Numbered from the stretch's first letter, positions 29,161-38,504 are shown. The stretch is DNA of 64,000 bases from Sphingomonas arvum (GCF_026013565.1 NZ_JAPDOB010000002.1:496001-560000); one strand, 5' to 3'. The notes: generated by a model from the sequence alone, not told the origin. A program made the numbers and translations.

Positions 29161-30894
29161 ATGAGCAGCGACACGGCAACCCCGACCTTTCCGACCCTTG
29201 AAGATTGGCAGCACTGGACCCTGGTCATGGGCCGCGCCCAGCAGATGCTGATGGAGACCTGGGCCGAGAGCCTCAAGGCCGGTGAGCCCGTGCCCGGCGT
29301 CAAGCCCGCCGCGATCCAAGCCGACCCGATGGCCTTCCTCACCGCCGGCGCGGAGGCGTGGAGCAAGGGCCTGCAGGCCTGGGGCCAACTCCTTGAGCAG
29401 ACCCAAGCCGCGGCGGAAAAGAAGGACAAGCGGTTTGCCGCCCCCGAATGGCACGACAACCCGGTGTTCGACACCATCCGCCAGAGCTACCTCGCCATCT
29501 CCGACCAGCTCTTGAAGGGGGTGGAGACGGTCGAGGGGTTGGACGAAGCCGCTCACCAGCGCCTCCGCTTCGCGACGAAAGCGTTCGTCGACGCCATGAG
29601 CCCGTCCAACTTCGCCCTGACCAACCCGCAGGTGCTCAAGAAGACGCTCGACACGCGCGGCGACAACCTCCTCGCCGGCCTCCGCCACATGCTCGACGAC
29701 ATCAGGGCTGGGCAGCTGACGCAAACCGCCAAGGGTGCGTTCGAGGTTGGCCGCAACCTCGCCACCACGCCCGGCAAGGTGATCAAGGAAACGCCGCTCT
29801 ACCAGCTGATCCAATATACGCCGGTGACCGACAAGGTGCTGACCACGCCGCTGATCATCTTCCCGCCATGGATCAACCGCTTCTACATCCTCGACCTGAC
29901 GCCGGAGAAGAGTTTCGTCCGCTGGTGCGTCGAACAGGGCATCTCCCTGTTCATGGTCAGCTGGAAATCGGCCGACGAGAGCCTCAAGGATACTGGGCTC
30001 GACGACTATGTGCTACGCGGCCAGATCGACGCGATCGACACCGTGCGCGACCTGCTCGGGGTCGAGAGCGCCCACGTCATCGGTTATTGTGTCGCCGGCA
30101 CTACGCTGGCCGCGACGCTCGCCTACCTAGCCGCCAAGGGCGAAGCCGCCAAGGTGAAGTCGGCGACCTTCTTCACCGCCCAGGTCGACTTCGCCCACGC
30201 CGGCGACCTCAAGTTGTTCTTGGGCGACGAGACCATGGCTCTGCTCGACCAGCTCACGGCGGACAGCGGCACACTGGACGGCCGCTACATGGCGGCCACC
30301 TTCAACCTGCTGCGCGGCCGCGACCTCATCTGGAACTATGTGGTCAACAATTACATGCTGGGGGAGGAGCCTGCGCCCTTCGACCTGCTCCACTGGAACA
30401 GCGACGTCACCAACCTGCCCGCCGGCTGGCACCGCAACTATCTCGAGACCCTCTACGAAGGAAACAAGCTGGCGGAGTGCGGCGGAATCAGCGTCGCCGG
30501 CACGCCTATCGACCTGACGCAGGTCGAAACGCCCTGCTTCATTCAGGCGGGTCGCGAGGACCATATCGCCCCACCCGAAAGCGTGTGGAAGATCATGGAC
30601 CACTTCCGCGGGCCCAAGCGCTTCGTGCTCGCCGGCTCCGGCCACATCGCAGGCGTGGTGAACCCGCCGAGCGCGGGCAAGTACCAGTATTGGGTCAACG
30701 AAGGGGAGGTCGCCAGCCTCGACGAATTCGTCGAGGGCGCGACTGAGCACAAGGGCAGCTGGTGGCCCGATTGGCTAAGCTGGTTGCGCAGCCAAGACCC
30801 GAGCGAAGTCCCGGCCACCGGCGCCCGCCAACCCGGCGGCGGCAAGCTGAAAGCGATCGAGGATGCCCCCGGGCGCTATGTAAGGACCCGCTAG
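29161..30894 (+). CDS. phaC: Class I poly(3-hydroxyalkanoate) synthase
   Basis: A 577-residue PHA polymerase joining hydroxyacyl-CoA units into storage granules. The lipase-box variant GYCVAG (308-313) places the nucleophilic Cys310, and the later GREDHIAPPESVW and GSGHIAGVVNPP supply the Asp and His of the triad. FPPWINRFYILDLTPEKSFV is strongly conserved in class I enzymes. Start ATG 29161 gives MSSDTATP; an upstream in-frame ATG adds 25 poorly matched residues. A phasin gene lies 6 kb away. The 3' end shares CTAG with the next, convergent gene. Confidence 0.95.
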   Translation: MSSDTATPTFPTLEDWQHWTLVMGRAQQMLMETWAESLKAGEPVPGVKPAAIQADPMAFLTAGAEAWSKGLQAWGQLLEQTQAAAEKKDKRFAAPEWHDNPVFDTIRQSYLAISDQLLKGVETVEGLDEAAHQRLRFATKAFVDAMSPSNFALTNPQVLKKTLDTRGDNLLAGLRHMLDDIRAGQLTQTAKGAFEVGRNLATTPGKVIKETPLYQLIQYTPVTDKVLTTPLIIFPPWINRFYILDLTPEKSFVRWCVEQGISLFMVSWKSADESLKDTGLDDYVLRGQIDAIDTVRDLLGVESAHVIGYCVAGTTLAATLAYLAAKGEAAKVKSATFFTAQVDFAHAGDLKLFLGDETMALLDQLTADSGTLDGRYMAATFNLLRGRDLIWNYVVNNYMLGEEPAPFDLLHWNSDVTNLPAGWHRNYLETLYEGNKLAECGGISVAGTPIDLTQVETPCFIQAGREDHIAPPESVWKIMDHFRGPKRFVLAGSGHIAGVVNPPSAGKYQYWVNEGEVASLDEFVEGATEHKGSWWPDWLSWLRSQDPSEVPATGARQPGGGKLKAIEDAPGRYVRTR

Positions 30895-31112
30895 AGGATC
30901 CCGCCGCCCAGCATCAGCCGCAGCACGCCGATCACGATCACCACGATGCACAGGTTGCGGCCCGACTTGCCATTGCCGAGCTGCCCGATCCCGGCGCCGA
31001 TGATCGCAACCGGAAGGATCAGCCAGTTCGCCCAGCCGAGCAGCGGCAGGAACGCCACCGCTACCAGTACCAGGCCGACGAGGCCGATCAGGAGTGAGAC
31101 GAGGTTGAACAA
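30891..31112 (-). CDS. Small two-helix membrane protein
   Basis: A 73-residue protein with two or three hydrophobic stretches (about 2-18, 21-38 and 50-66), reading FNLVSLLIGLVGLVLVAVAF near the start and IVVIVIGVLRLMLGGGIL at the end. The likely start is TTG 31112, because AAGGAGAAG sits 7 bases upstream; a longer ATG start at 31145 would add a basic N-terminus lying over the rarD end. No family is recognised; proteins of this type are usually hypothetical. It begins 11 bases after the rarD stop, so it is probably expressed with it. Confidence 0.65.
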   Translation of the reverse strand: MFNLVSLLIGLVGLVLVAVAFLPLLGWANWLILPVAIIGAGIGQLGNGKSGRNLCIVVIVIGVLRLMLGGGIL

Positions 31113-31123
31113 GCGGCTTCTCC

Positions 31124-32050
31124 TTACTCCGGCACCGTCTCGCAATGCGGGGCTCGCGCCGAGCGCAGGGAGGAGATGAGGTACAGCACCGCCGCTGTCC
31201 AGATCGCCCCGAACGCGACTGCGTGGGGCAGGGTGAACGGCTCGCCATAGACCAGCACCGCCAGCAGGAACTGCAGCGTCGGCGCGATGAACTGCAGGAT
31301 GCCCAGCGTTGAATAGCGGAGCCGCCGCGCCGCGGCGGTAAAGAACAGCAGGGGCAGGGTGGACGCGATCCCGGTGCCGACCAGCAGGGCGGTCACTCGT
31401 CCGCTGCCGTCACCCCATACCGCCGCGCCGCTACTGGCCGACCACCACAACCAGGTCAGCGCAAACGGGAACAGCAGCGCCGTCTCGATCGCCAGTCCGG
31501 CCGTCGCCTCGACCTCGGCGATCTTCCTCAGCAGGCCATAGCTGGCGAAGCTGACGCACAGCACCAGGCTGATCCACAGGTGCGACAGCGCCCCGACCGC
31601 CAGCACCGCCACCCCGACCGCAGCGATGCCGACCGCAACCCACTGCACGCGGCTGAGCGGTTCCTTCAGCACGAAATAGCCGAGCAGAATGTTCGCCAGC
31701 GGATTAAGGTAGTAGCCGAGGCTCCCGGCCAGGATGTGCCCGCTGTTGATCGCATAGACGTACAGCAGCCAGTTGATTGCGATCAGCACCGACGTCAGCA
31801 GCAGCAACCGCACCGTCCGTCGCTGCTTCAACGCCGCCCGCACCTGGCCCGCGCCGCCGAGCACCAGCAACAGCACGCCCATGAACAGGATCGACCAGCA
31901 GACCCGGTGCGCGACGATTGCGACCGACGGAACGCTCGCCAGCAATTTGAAATAGATCGGCAGCAGCCCCCAGCTGGCATAGGCCGCGATGCCCAGCGCC
32001 AATCCTGTCCGCGCTTCAGCGCCCGCCCGTTCCACGACCTTTTGCTCCAT
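31124..32050 (-). CDS. rarD: RarD-type EamA family transporter
   Basis: A 308-residue protein with ten predicted transmembrane helices in two EamA repeats. The N-terminal GIAAYASWGLLPIYFKLLASV and the later NWLLYVYAINSGHILAGSLG and PLSRVQWVAVGIA are typical of RarD, described as a chloramphenicol-sensitivity-associated permease of the drug/metabolite exporter superfamily. Its substrate is not established. The gene stops 11 bases before the small membrane protein that follows on the same strand. Confidence 0.88.
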   Translation of the reverse strand: MEQKVVERAGAEARTGLALGIAAYASWGLLPIYFKLLASVPSVAIVAHRVCWSILFMGVLLLVLGGAGQVRAALKQRRTVRLLLLTSVLIAINWLLYVYAINSGHILAGSLGYYLNPLANILLGYFVLKEPLSRVQWVAVGIAAVGVAVLAVGALSHLWISLVLCVSFASYGLLRKIAEVEATAGLAIETALLFPFALTWLWWSASSGAAVWGDGSGRVTALLVGTGIASTLPLLFFTAAARRLRYSTLGILQFIAPTLQFLLAVLVYGEPFTLPHAVAFGAIWTAAVLYLISSLRSARAPHCETVPE

Positions 32051-32164
32051 CCGGCGCGGCTAGCCCAAGGTCCGCCGCGAATGAAAGGATTTGTTAACCA
32101 TTACGCCGACACCACATTCGGCCCAGCTTGCGCCCGCCGCGCACTGGCTGTTCAAGGAAGTGTC

Positions 32165-32839
32165 GTGCCGCGTCTTCGTATCATTGGCCTCGTGACCATC
32201 GCCCTTCTCGGCGGTTGCGCCTCGCCTAGAGGACGCCAGGTCCCTGCCGCGCCCACCGTCGTGCAGGAAACGCCGACCCGCGGCGACGCCTGGCGGCGCT
32301 TGGCCAACCAGGCCGACGCGGACCGCATCAAGCGCCTCGGAGCTGCCTGGGATCAGGCGCTGGCTGAAGCCCGGTCCGCCGGTGCTCGCCGCGACATCGG
32401 TGCTGAGGGCGACCTGCTCCGCCCGGATGCCGGGCTCGCCCGCCCGTCGCCCACTCCCGGCAGCTACCAGTGCCGCATGGTTCGTCTCGGCCGCACCACG
32501 GCCAGGGGGCGCGCCTTCGAGAAGTTCAAGCCTTTCTTCTGCTACGTGGAGGTTGAGGACGACCTTCTTACCATCGTCAAGCAGACCGGCAGCCAGCGTC
32601 CGGCGGGCCGCCTGTGGGAGGACGACAACGCCTCGCGCCTGGTGTTCCTCGGCAGCCTGGCGCTCGGCAACGAGGACCAGCCGAAGGCCTATGGCGAGGA
32701 CCCGGCCCGCGACATGGCCGGCGTGCTGGAACGGATCGGTCCGTTCCGCTGGCGGTTGGTAATTCCCTGGCCGCGGGCCGACGCCAAGCTCGACGTAATC
32801 GAACTAACGCCGGTCGCCAACCAGCCCGCCACCTCGTGA
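32165..32839 (+). CDS. DUF4893 family lipoprotein
   Basis: A 224-residue exported protein. Start at GTG 32165 is supported by AAGGAAG 5 bases upstream and by the signal sequence with lipobox LLGGC (Cys near 18). Longer reading frames would bury this signal. The body has the DUF4893 pattern: RIKRLGAAWDQALAEARSAG, YQCRMVRLG, TIVKQTGSQRPAGRLWED, VFLGSLALGNE and RDMAGVLERIGPFRWRLVIP, seen in alphaproteobacteria. The function of this family is unknown. Its stop overlaps the next gene start by 4 bases. Confidence 0.8.
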   Translation: MPRLRIIGLVTIALLGGCASPRGRQVPAAPTVVQETPTRGDAWRRLANQADADRIKRLGAAWDQALAEARSAGARRDIGAEGDLLRPDAGLARPSPTPGSYQCRMVRLGRTTARGRAFEKFKPFFCYVEVEDDLLTIVKQTGSQRPAGRLWEDDNASRLVFLGSLALGNEDQPKAYGEDPARDMAGVLERIGPFRWRLVIPWPRADAKLDVIELTPVANQPATS

Positions 32840-33195
32840 GGGTGGCCGACCCGCAGGAGGTCCGCGCCCACCTGCTCGCTGCCGCGACGGCCGGCACGGC
32901 GCTGACCTACAGCGAGGTGCTGGAACGTCTCGGTCACCGGTTCACCCGTCCCAAGATGCGCGCGCTCTGCAAGACCCTCGCCGCGGTGGACGAAGCGGCC
33001 GAAGCGGCCGGCGAACCGGAATTGGCGGTGCTGGTCGTCCGCCAGTCGGACGGCCTCCCCGGCCAAGGGTGGTGGACCGGCAGCTGGGAAAAGCACCGCT
33101 TTACCGGCGAATGGACCGGCCCGGCAGCGCACCAGCTGATCGATCGGCTTCAGCGTCAAGCCTTTGACTATTGGCAGGCGCGAAACGGCAACTAA
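32836..33195 (+). CDS. Conserved hypothetical protein
   Basis: A 119-residue soluble protein beginning at GTG 32836 in a GTGA overlap with the DUF4893 gene, so it is translationally coupled to it. The sequence has a helical N-terminus (VRAHLLAAATAGTALTYSEV), an acidic middle (DEAAEAAGEPELAV) and a tryptophan-rich C-terminus (QGWWTGSWEKHRFTGEWTG). No signal peptide or membrane segment is present. Similar proteins have been loosely labelled ribose-phosphate pyrophosphokinase in some annotations, but no PRPP motif is visible here and I do not support that name. Confidence 0.65.
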   Translation: MRVADPQEVRAHLLAAATAGTALTYSEVLERLGHRFTRPKMRALCKTLAAVDEAAEAAGEPELAVLVVRQSDGLPGQGWWTGSWEKHRFTGEWTGPAAHQLIDRLQRQAFDYWQARNGN

Positions 33196-33206
33196 GCTGC
33201 CGTCCC

Positions 33207-34541
33207 ATGAAGCTTCGCCACGCCAGCCTCGCCGCCGCAGCCTTTGCCGCCGCTCCCGCCATCGCCCAGACGCAGCCCGCGCCTGAGCCGGTCACCGTCA
33301 TTCACGCCGGAACACTCATCGCCGTGCCGGGCCAGGCGCCTCGCCGGAATGCCTCGGTGATCGTGCGCGGCCGGAAGATTGCGGAGGTTCGCGATGGCTT
33401 CGTCGGTCTGCCTGGCGCCCGCGTCGTGGAACTGCGGGGGAGCACGGTGATGCCCGGCTTCATCGACATGCACGTGCACCTGATCGGCCTCGACGACCGG
33501 TTGCAGGCACGGCTCACCGCCGCCACCCGCAACGACGAGGACGAGGAAGTCGCGGCGCTCGTCAACGCTCGCAAGACCCTGCTGGCCGGCTTCACCACCG
33601 TGCGGGACCTTGGCGGCGATCCGGCGGCCGTGCGTGCCTTGAAGGCCGCCATCGACAGCGGCCGCTTCGCCGGTCCGACGGTGGTCATGGCCGCCCGCAT
33701 GATCTCGGTCAGCGGTGGTCACGGCGACGGCCGCAACCTCGTCAACCGCGACCAGGGCGAGATCGCCGAGCACCAGATCGGCAACCTGTGCAACGGCCCT
33801 GACGACTGCCGCCGTGCAGTCCGCGAACAGATCGGCCAAGGCGCCGAGGTCATCAAGTTCGCCGCAACCGGCGGGGTCCTCAGCAACGTCGCGGGCGGGC
33901 TCGCTCAACAGATGATGGATGACGAGATGCGCGCCATCGTGCAGACGGCACATATGTTCGGGCGCAAGGTCGCGGTCCACGCGCATGGCAGCGACGGCAT
34001 CAACGCCGCGCTCAAGGCCGGCGCCGACTCGATCGAGCACGGCACGTTCACCAACGACGAGACCTTCCGCCTCTACAAGCAGACGGGCGCTTACTACGTC
34101 CCAACGCTGATGGCGCCCGCCGCCGCGTTTAAGGACGGTCAGCGAGGGGCGCTCACGCCGGCCCAGTTCGAAAAGGCTCGCCAGGCCGCTGGCAACGCCG
34201 AGCGCAGCTTCGCCCGCGCGATCCGAGAGGGGGTGAAGATCGCCTTCGGCACGGACAGCGCGGTGAGCCCGCACGGCCAGAACGCGCAGGAGTTCGCGCT
34301 GATGGTCAAGAACGGCATGCAGCCGATGGCCGCGATCAGGGCCGCGACGGTCAACGCCGCCGACCTGCTCGGCCGCTCCGACCAGGTCGGCACGATAGAA
34401 GCTGGTAAGGACGCCGACATCGTTGCGGTGGACGGCGACCCGCTAGCTGACATCCGCAGCCTGGAGAATGTCGGCTTCGTGATGAAGTGGGGCAAGGTGG
34501 CGAAGCTCGGCGGAGCCAAGCAGGTCACCGAGATCGAGTAA
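33207..34541 (+). CDS. Exported amidohydrolase (Xaa-Pro dipeptidase/imidazolonepropionase-like)
   Basis: A 444-residue metal-dependent amidohydrolase with a signal peptide (first about 22 residues, ending PAIAQ). Expected binuclear metal motifs are visible: DMHVHL for the HxH, EVIKFAATGG with the lysine that may be carbamylated, VAVHAHG, DSIEHGT and GTDSAVSPHG with the catalytic Asp. Related periplasmic enzymes are prolidases or imidazolonepropionase-like proteins; substrate is unknown. Start ATG 33207 gives the signal peptide. It is 11 bases after the previous gene. Confidence 0.88.
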   Translation: MKLRHASLAAAAFAAAPAIAQTQPAPEPVTVIHAGTLIAVPGQAPRRNASVIVRGRKIAEVRDGFVGLPGARVVELRGSTVMPGFIDMHVHLIGLDDRLQARLTAATRNDEDEEVAALVNARKTLLAGFTTVRDLGGDPAAVRALKAAIDSGRFAGPTVVMAARMISVSGGHGDGRNLVNRDQGEIAEHQIGNLCNGPDDCRRAVREQIGQGAEVIKFAATGGVLSNVAGGLAQQMMDDEMRAIVQTAHMFGRKVAVHAHGSDGINAALKAGADSIEHGTFTNDETFRLYKQTGAYYVPTLMAPAAAFKDGQRGALTPAQFEKARQAAGNAERSFARAIREGVKIAFGTDSAVSPHGQNAQEFALMVKNGMQPMAAIRAATVNAADLLGRSDQVGTIEAGKDADIVAVDGDPLADIRSLENVGFVMKWGKVAKLGGAKQVTEIE

Positions 34542-34543
34542 GC

Positions 34544-35827
34544 CTAGCCGGCCGAGCGCCGCTCGATCACCGCACCGACCGCGCTCAGTTTCTCTTCCAG
34601 CCGCTCGTAGCCGCGGTCGAGATGGTAGACGCGCAGCACCTCGGTCTCGCCCTCGGCGGCGAGGCCGGCCAGCACCAGGCTCATGGAGGCGCGAAGGTCG
34701 GTCGCCATCACGCTGGCGCCGGTCAGCTTGGGCACGCCGTGGACAATGGCCGACCGCCCGCGCACGTCGATTTCCGCGCCCATGCGGCGAAGCTCGGGGA
34801 CGTGCATATAGCGGTTCTCGAAGATCGTCTCCTCGAGGAAGCTCTCCCCATTGGCGCGGCATAGCATGGCCATGAACTGCGCCTGCATGTCAGTGGCGAA
34901 GCCCGGGAAGGGCGCAGTCGACAACGCCAGCGGCCGCATGCCGCCGTCCGCGGTCACCTTGATCCCCTTGTCGTGCAGCTCGACGATCAGCCCGGCGTGC
35001 GCCAGCGCGTTGGTGGTCGCCAGCATGTCCTCAGGCCGGGCGCCGACCAGGTCGATCGATCCGCCCGTGATGCCGGCGGCGCATGCGTAGCTGCCCGCCT
35101 CGATCCGGTCGGGCATGACGGCATAGGTGCAGCCGTTCAGACCCTCGACGCCGTCGATGATCAAGTGCGACGAGCCGATCCCCTCGATTCTCGCGCCCAT
35201 GGCGACCAGCAGGTTGCACAGGTCGACGATTTCGGGCTCGCGCGCGGCATTGAACAGCTGGGTCCGGCCAGTCGCCAGCACGGCGGTCATCAGCGCATTC
35301 TCGGTCGCTCCGACCGAGACGACCGGAAAGCTGAACTCGCCGCCGCTGATCCGGCCCTTGGGCGCACTCGCCTTCACATAGCCCGCCGCGATCTCGATCT
35401 CGGCGCCCATCGCTTCGAGCGCCTTGAGGTGCAGGTCGATCGGCCGGTCACCGATGGCACAGCCGCCGGGCAGGGACACGGTGGCCTCGCCGGCGCGGGC
35501 CAGCATCGGCCCCAGCACCAGGATCGACGCCCGCATTCGGCGCACCATGTCGTACGGTGCGACGGTGGAGGTGATCTCCCTCGCCTGCAGGGTCATCCGC
35601 CGCCCGAACTCGCCCGGGCGCATCGCGTCGACTTTGGTCGACACGCCCAGCATGTTCATCAGGTGGCCGAAGCTGTCGACGTCCGCCAGGCGCGGCAGAT
35701 TGGTCAGCGTCAGCTCGTCCGAAGTGAGCAGCGCGCAAGGCAGCAGGGTCAGGGCGGCGTTCTTGGCGCCAGAGATCGGGATGGCGCCGTCCAGACGGCG
35801 GCCACCCTGGATGAGAATCGAGTCCAT
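34544..35827 (-). CDS. murA: UDP-N-acetylglucosamine 1-carboxyvinyltransferase
   Basis: A 427-residue EPSP synthase-fold enzyme that performs the first committed step of peptidoglycan synthesis by adding enolpyruvate to UDP-GlcNAc. ISGAKNAAL (18-26) includes the Lys22/Asn23 pair and [11 protein letters not shown] (121-131) carries the catalytic Cys123, the residue targeted by fosfomycin. The six repeated beta-alpha units of the family are apparent along the chain. Convergent with the amidohydrolase gene, 2 bases between the stops. Confidence 0.96.
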   Translation of the reverse strand: MDSILIQGGRRLDGAIPISGAKNAALTLLPCALLTSDELTLTNLPRLADVDSFGHLMNMLGVSTKVDAMRPGEFGRRMTLQAREITSTVAPYDMVRRMRASILVLGPMLARAGEATVSLPGGCAIGDRPIDLHLKALEAMGAEIEIAAGYVKASAPKGRISGGEFSFPVVSVGATENALMTAVLATGRTQLFNAAREPEIVDLCNLLVAMGARIEGIGSSHLIIDGVEGLNGCTYAVMPDRIEAGSYACAAGITGGSIDLVGARPEDMLATTNALAHAGLIVELHDKGIKVTADGGMRPLALSTAPFPGFATDMQAQFMAMLCRANGESFLEETIFENRYMHVPELRRMGAEIDVRGRSAIVHGVPKLTGASVMATDLRASMSLVLAGLAAEGETEVLRVYHLDRGYERLEEKLSAVGAVIERRSAG

Positions 35828-35883
35828 GGCGGGCGTTTAGGCTTTCGTTGCGACGGCGCAAGCAAGCGCCGTGATGTTGAGAG

Positions 35884-36243
35884 CTAAGCCTTTTCCAGCG
35901 TGCACTGAAGCGGGTGCTGGTTCTCGCGAGCGAAGTCGATCACCTGGCTGACCTTGGTTTCTGCTACTTCATAGGTGAAGACGCCACACACGGCGACGCC
36001 CTGCTGGTGGACCTGCAGCATGACCCGGGTCGCATCCTCGATGCTCATCGAGAAGTAACGCTGCAGCACCAGCACGACGAACTCCATCGGAGTGTAATCA
36101 TCGTTCAGCATCAACACTTTGTAGTTGCTGGGCTTGCGGGTGCGCGGCCGGGTGCGCACGGCCACGCCGCGCTCGATTTCCTCAATGCCGTCGCCCCGAC
36201 CGGGAGCATCGTCCTCGGGGCCCATGGATACGCGCTGGATCAT
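35884..36243 (-). CDS. clpS: ClpS adaptor protein
   Basis: A 119-residue adaptor that delivers N-degron substrates to ClpAP. The core is clear: [20 protein letters not shown] near 48-67 with the binding Asp-Asp pair, then [21 protein letters not shown] and the C-terminal [10 protein letters not shown]. The start is placed at ATG 36243 because AAGGA lies 6 bases upstream and shorter or longer starts have weaker support. The N-terminal 45 residues are acidic and flexible, as usual. It follows murA in the same direction, beyond the region of the phasin terminator. Confidence 0.94.
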   Translation of the reverse strand: MIQRVSMGPEDDAPGRGDGIEEIERGVAVRTRPRTRKPSNYKVLMLNDDYTPMEFVVLVLQRYFSMSIEDATRVMLQVHQQGVAVCGVFTYEVAETKVSQVIDFARENQHPLQCTLEKA

Positions 36244-36314
36244 GCCTGTCCTTGATATGGCACCGGCCGGACGCTTGCCAACCCGCACCGTCGCCGTTGC
36301 GCCCGCTCTGGCGC

Positions 36315-36352
36315 AAAAAGAAAGCGGCCGCTCCCGACAGGGGAGCGGCCGC
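36315..36352 (-). terminator. Rho-independent terminator of the phasin gene
   Basis: On the minus strand a perfect 12-base-pair stem (GCGGCCGCTCCC with GGGAGCGGCCGC, plus-strand 36324-36352) with a 5-base loop is followed by a run TTTCTTTTT. It lies 27 bases downstream of the phasin stop codon and would stop transcription before the clpS gene. It is the strongest intrinsic terminator in the window. Confidence 0.92.
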
Positions 36353-36378
36353 CACTGGCCTGACAGGAGGAGGAGTTA

Positions 36379-37059
36379 TCAGGCAGTGAGCTCGTTCAGC
36401 TTCTCGACGTTCAGCGCGGTGCGGGTCGAGATCGGCTGGAAGGCCTCGCCGGCCAGCTTCACCATCGACTCGGCAAAACGGCTGCCGTCGGCAACCATGC
36501 GGTCGAACTGGGTGCGGGCGATCTCGCCCTGCAGCTGGAAGAACTCGGTCGGCGAACCGGCCTGGGCCAGGCTGCGCACCTGCTGCGCGGTCTGCTCCAG
36601 GGTCTCGCGGGTCCGGGTCATCGCTTCCTGGCCCAGCGTCTGCGCGCCGGCGGCGGCGATCTTGCCGGTCTCGACGAGAGCCTCGACGTTGGCGCGGGTC
36701 AGCTCGACCATCTCGCCGGCAACCTTCTGCGACTTCTCCGTCAGCTGCTGGCCGCGCTCGGAAGCATCGGCGAACAGGGTCTGGAACTTGTCGGCGCCGG
36801 GCACCGAAGCGAAAGCATTCATCCAGTTGGCAGGATCGTAGTTCATGAACGGTTCCTTGGTTTGAACCGCCTCGGCGGTCGTGTTGATGTCGATCGGAGC
36901 GGCGGTATTCACCGCCTTGCGCGCCCGCGGCTTGCGCTCGGTCTTGACCCGGCGCGCATTGACCTTGCGAACTTCGGCCAGGACCTCAGGCTGGGCAACC
37001 ACCTCATGGTGCGCTTCGGCCTCGCCGGCGCTGATTGCGATGTCGTTCTGCTCGTCCAT
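36379..37059 (-). CDS. Phasin family protein
   Basis: A 226-residue PHA granule-associated protein. The C-terminal 150 residues show the phasin pattern: NWMNAFASVPGADKFQTLFA, EKSQKVAGEMVELTRANVEA, and the helical EFFQLQGEIARTQFDRMVAD segment. The first 75 residues form an acidic then basic low-complexity extension (VNARRVKTERKPRARK) that may bind DNA or granule surfaces. AAAGGAA precedes ATG 37059. Phasins coat storage granules and are usually induced with PHA synthesis; phaC lies about 6 kb away on the other strand. A strong terminator follows. Confidence 0.9.
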   Translation of the reverse strand: MDEQNDIAISAGEAEAHHEVVAQPEVLAEVRKVNARRVKTERKPRARKAVNTAAPIDINTTAEAVQTKEPFMNYDPANWMNAFASVPGADKFQTLFADASERGQQLTEKSQKVAGEMVELTRANVEALVETGKIAAAGAQTLGQEAMTRTRETLEQTAQQVRSLAQAGSPTEFFQLQGEIARTQFDRMVADGSRFAESMVKLAGEAFQPISTRTALNVEKLNELTA

Positions 37060-37073
37060 GGCATTTCCTTTGT

Positions 37074-37102
37074 TGCGCTGCACAATATAGTGCGCTGCAC
37101 AA
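37074..37102. promoter_or_regulatory. TGC-rich 12-base direct repeat upstream of the phasin gene
   Basis: The sequence TGCGCTGCACAA occurs at 37074-37085 and again exactly at 37091-37102, 17 bases apart, in the 107-base intergenic region between the phasin gene (start 37059) and gmk (start 37167). PhaR-type repressors of PHA genes in other alphaproteobacteria bind TGC/GCA-rich repeats upstream of phasin genes, so this is a candidate operator. The assignment is inferred from location and base pattern only. Confidence 0.55.
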
Positions 37103-37166
37103 CAAATCAAGTCCTCTTCGCAGGTGCAGCATTGACGGCAGTCGTGGGCTCGCGTCATAGGTCCGC

Positions 37167-37805
37167 ATGGACCAGCCCCTCCGGACGCGCCGCGGCCTGC
37201 TGATCGTGCTCTCCTCACCATCGGGAGCCGGCAAGTCGACCATCTCCCGATTGCTGCTGCAGGCCGACCCCGAAGTGACCATGTCGATTTCGGCCACCAC
37301 GCGTCCGAAGCGTCCTGGCGAGGTCGACGACGTGGATTACCACTTCGTGTCGGAAGCCAAATTCGACGCAATGATCGATGACGGTGACTTCGTGGAATGG
37401 GCGCCCGTCTTCGACCATCGCTATGGCACGCCCAAGGCTCCGGTGAAGGCCGCGCTTAAATCCGGCCGCGACATCCTGTTCGACATTGACTGGCAGGGCA
37501 CGCAGCAGCTGCACGCCGCTATGGGCGAGGATTTGGTCCGAATCTTCATCCTGCCCCCATCGATGGACGAACTGGAACGCCGTCTGCGTGCCCGCGCGAC
37601 GGACAGCGAGGAGGTGGTCGCCTATCGAATGGCCCGCGCCGCCAACGAGATCAGCCACTGGGCGGAATATGATTACGTCCTTATCAATCGGGACATGGAC
37701 GCGTGCCTGGTGCAGGTGCGGGCGATCGTCGCTGCCGAGCGCATGAAGCGCCAGCGCCAGATCGGGCTGGTTCCCTTCGTCCGCGACCTCGTCACCGGCC
37801 GCTAG
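37167..37805 (+). CDS. gmk: Guanylate kinase
   Basis: A 212-residue nucleoside monophosphate kinase phosphorylating GMP to GDP with ATP. The P-loop SSPSGAGKST (16-25), the GMP-binding ISATTRPKRPGEVDDVDYHF and the lid-region sequence FDIDWQGTQQL are all present. Length is normal. The gene is divergent from the phasin gene and shares the stop tetranucleotide CTAG with the convergent ATP12 gene. Confidence 0.96.
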   Translation: MDQPLRTRRGLLIVLSSPSGAGKSTISRLLLQADPEVTMSISATTRPKRPGEVDDVDYHFVSEAKFDAMIDDGDFVEWAPVFDHRYGTPKAPVKAALKSGRDILFDIDWQGTQQLHAAMGEDLVRIFILPPSMDELERRLRARATDSEEVVAYRMARAANEISHWAEYDYVLINRDMDACLVQVRAIVAAERMKRQRQIGLVPFVRDLVTGR

Positions 37806-38494
37806 TCGAGCAGGGACAGGAACCGCGCCGCCGCCAGGAAGTCTTGCCGCCGGTTTTCGAGCGCCTGCTCAGCCTCCGCGTCGCTGCCCCATTTCTCCAG
37901 CTGCCAAGCCTCGTCGACCGACGCCGCCGACCAGGCCTCCTCCGGAGGGACCTCACCTTCGAGCACCGCCAGCGCTGCGACCAGAGAGCCGCTGATCGTC
38001 ACCAGCGGCGACAAGGCAGCGAGGCGGAATGGGTCAAGCGCCGCCACCGCATGGGCGAGGCGCGCCACGGTGTTGGGCGCTTGCGGCACGAAGCTTACCC
38101 CGCTCGTTACCACGAAGTCGACGTCGAACCGCCGCCGCGCCCATTGCAGCAGCGGGTCCCACGCGGCGGCCTGCCGCTCCACCAGTGCCGCCGGCGAGTC
38201 CGCGCGGTAGGTGAGCAGGTCGCTTTCGCCGTACCGCGCCAGGCTCGCCGCGAACGCGTCCTTGTCGGCGGCGACCCGATCCAGCGCGGCGTTACCCAGT
38301 CCGGTCAATGGCATGGCCCGAGGATCGACCTGCTCGGGGCTGGTCCGCCACTCCTCGGCGATCTGCTCTGCCAGCCGTTCGGTTGGGACCAGCAACAGCG
38401 CGCGGGCAGGGGTCCGTAGCGGCCGGCCGTCCAGCTCCACCCGCCAGCCACCGCCGTCCCCGACCGGCGCGGCGTCTTTCCAGAAACGTTTCAT
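37802..38494 (-). CDS. ATP12-type F1-ATPase assembly chaperone
   Basis: A 230-residue ATP12 family protein. The N-terminal RFWKDAAPVGDGGGWRVELD followed by GRPLRTPARALLLVPTERLA is the family signature, and the C-terminal WSAASVDEAWQLEKWGSDAE is also conserved. In mitochondria ATP12 helps assemble the alpha subunit of F1-ATPase; alphaproteobacteria keep the gene. It is the last member of a minus-strand gene run including RluA and the HAD hydrolase, a typical alphaproteobacterial neighbourhood. Confidence 0.92.
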   Translation of the reverse strand: MKRFWKDAAPVGDGGGWRVELDGRPLRTPARALLLVPTERLAEQIAEEWRTSPEQVDPRAMPLTGLGNAALDRVAADKDAFAASLARYGESDLLTYRADSPAALVERQAAAWDPLLQWARRRFDVDFVVTSGVSFVPQAPNTVARLAHAVAALDPFRLAALSPLVTISGSLVAALAVLEGEVPPEEAWSAASVDEAWQLEKWGSDAEAEQALENRRQDFLAAARFLSLLD

Positions 38495-38504
38495 CGGCGA
38501 CGAC

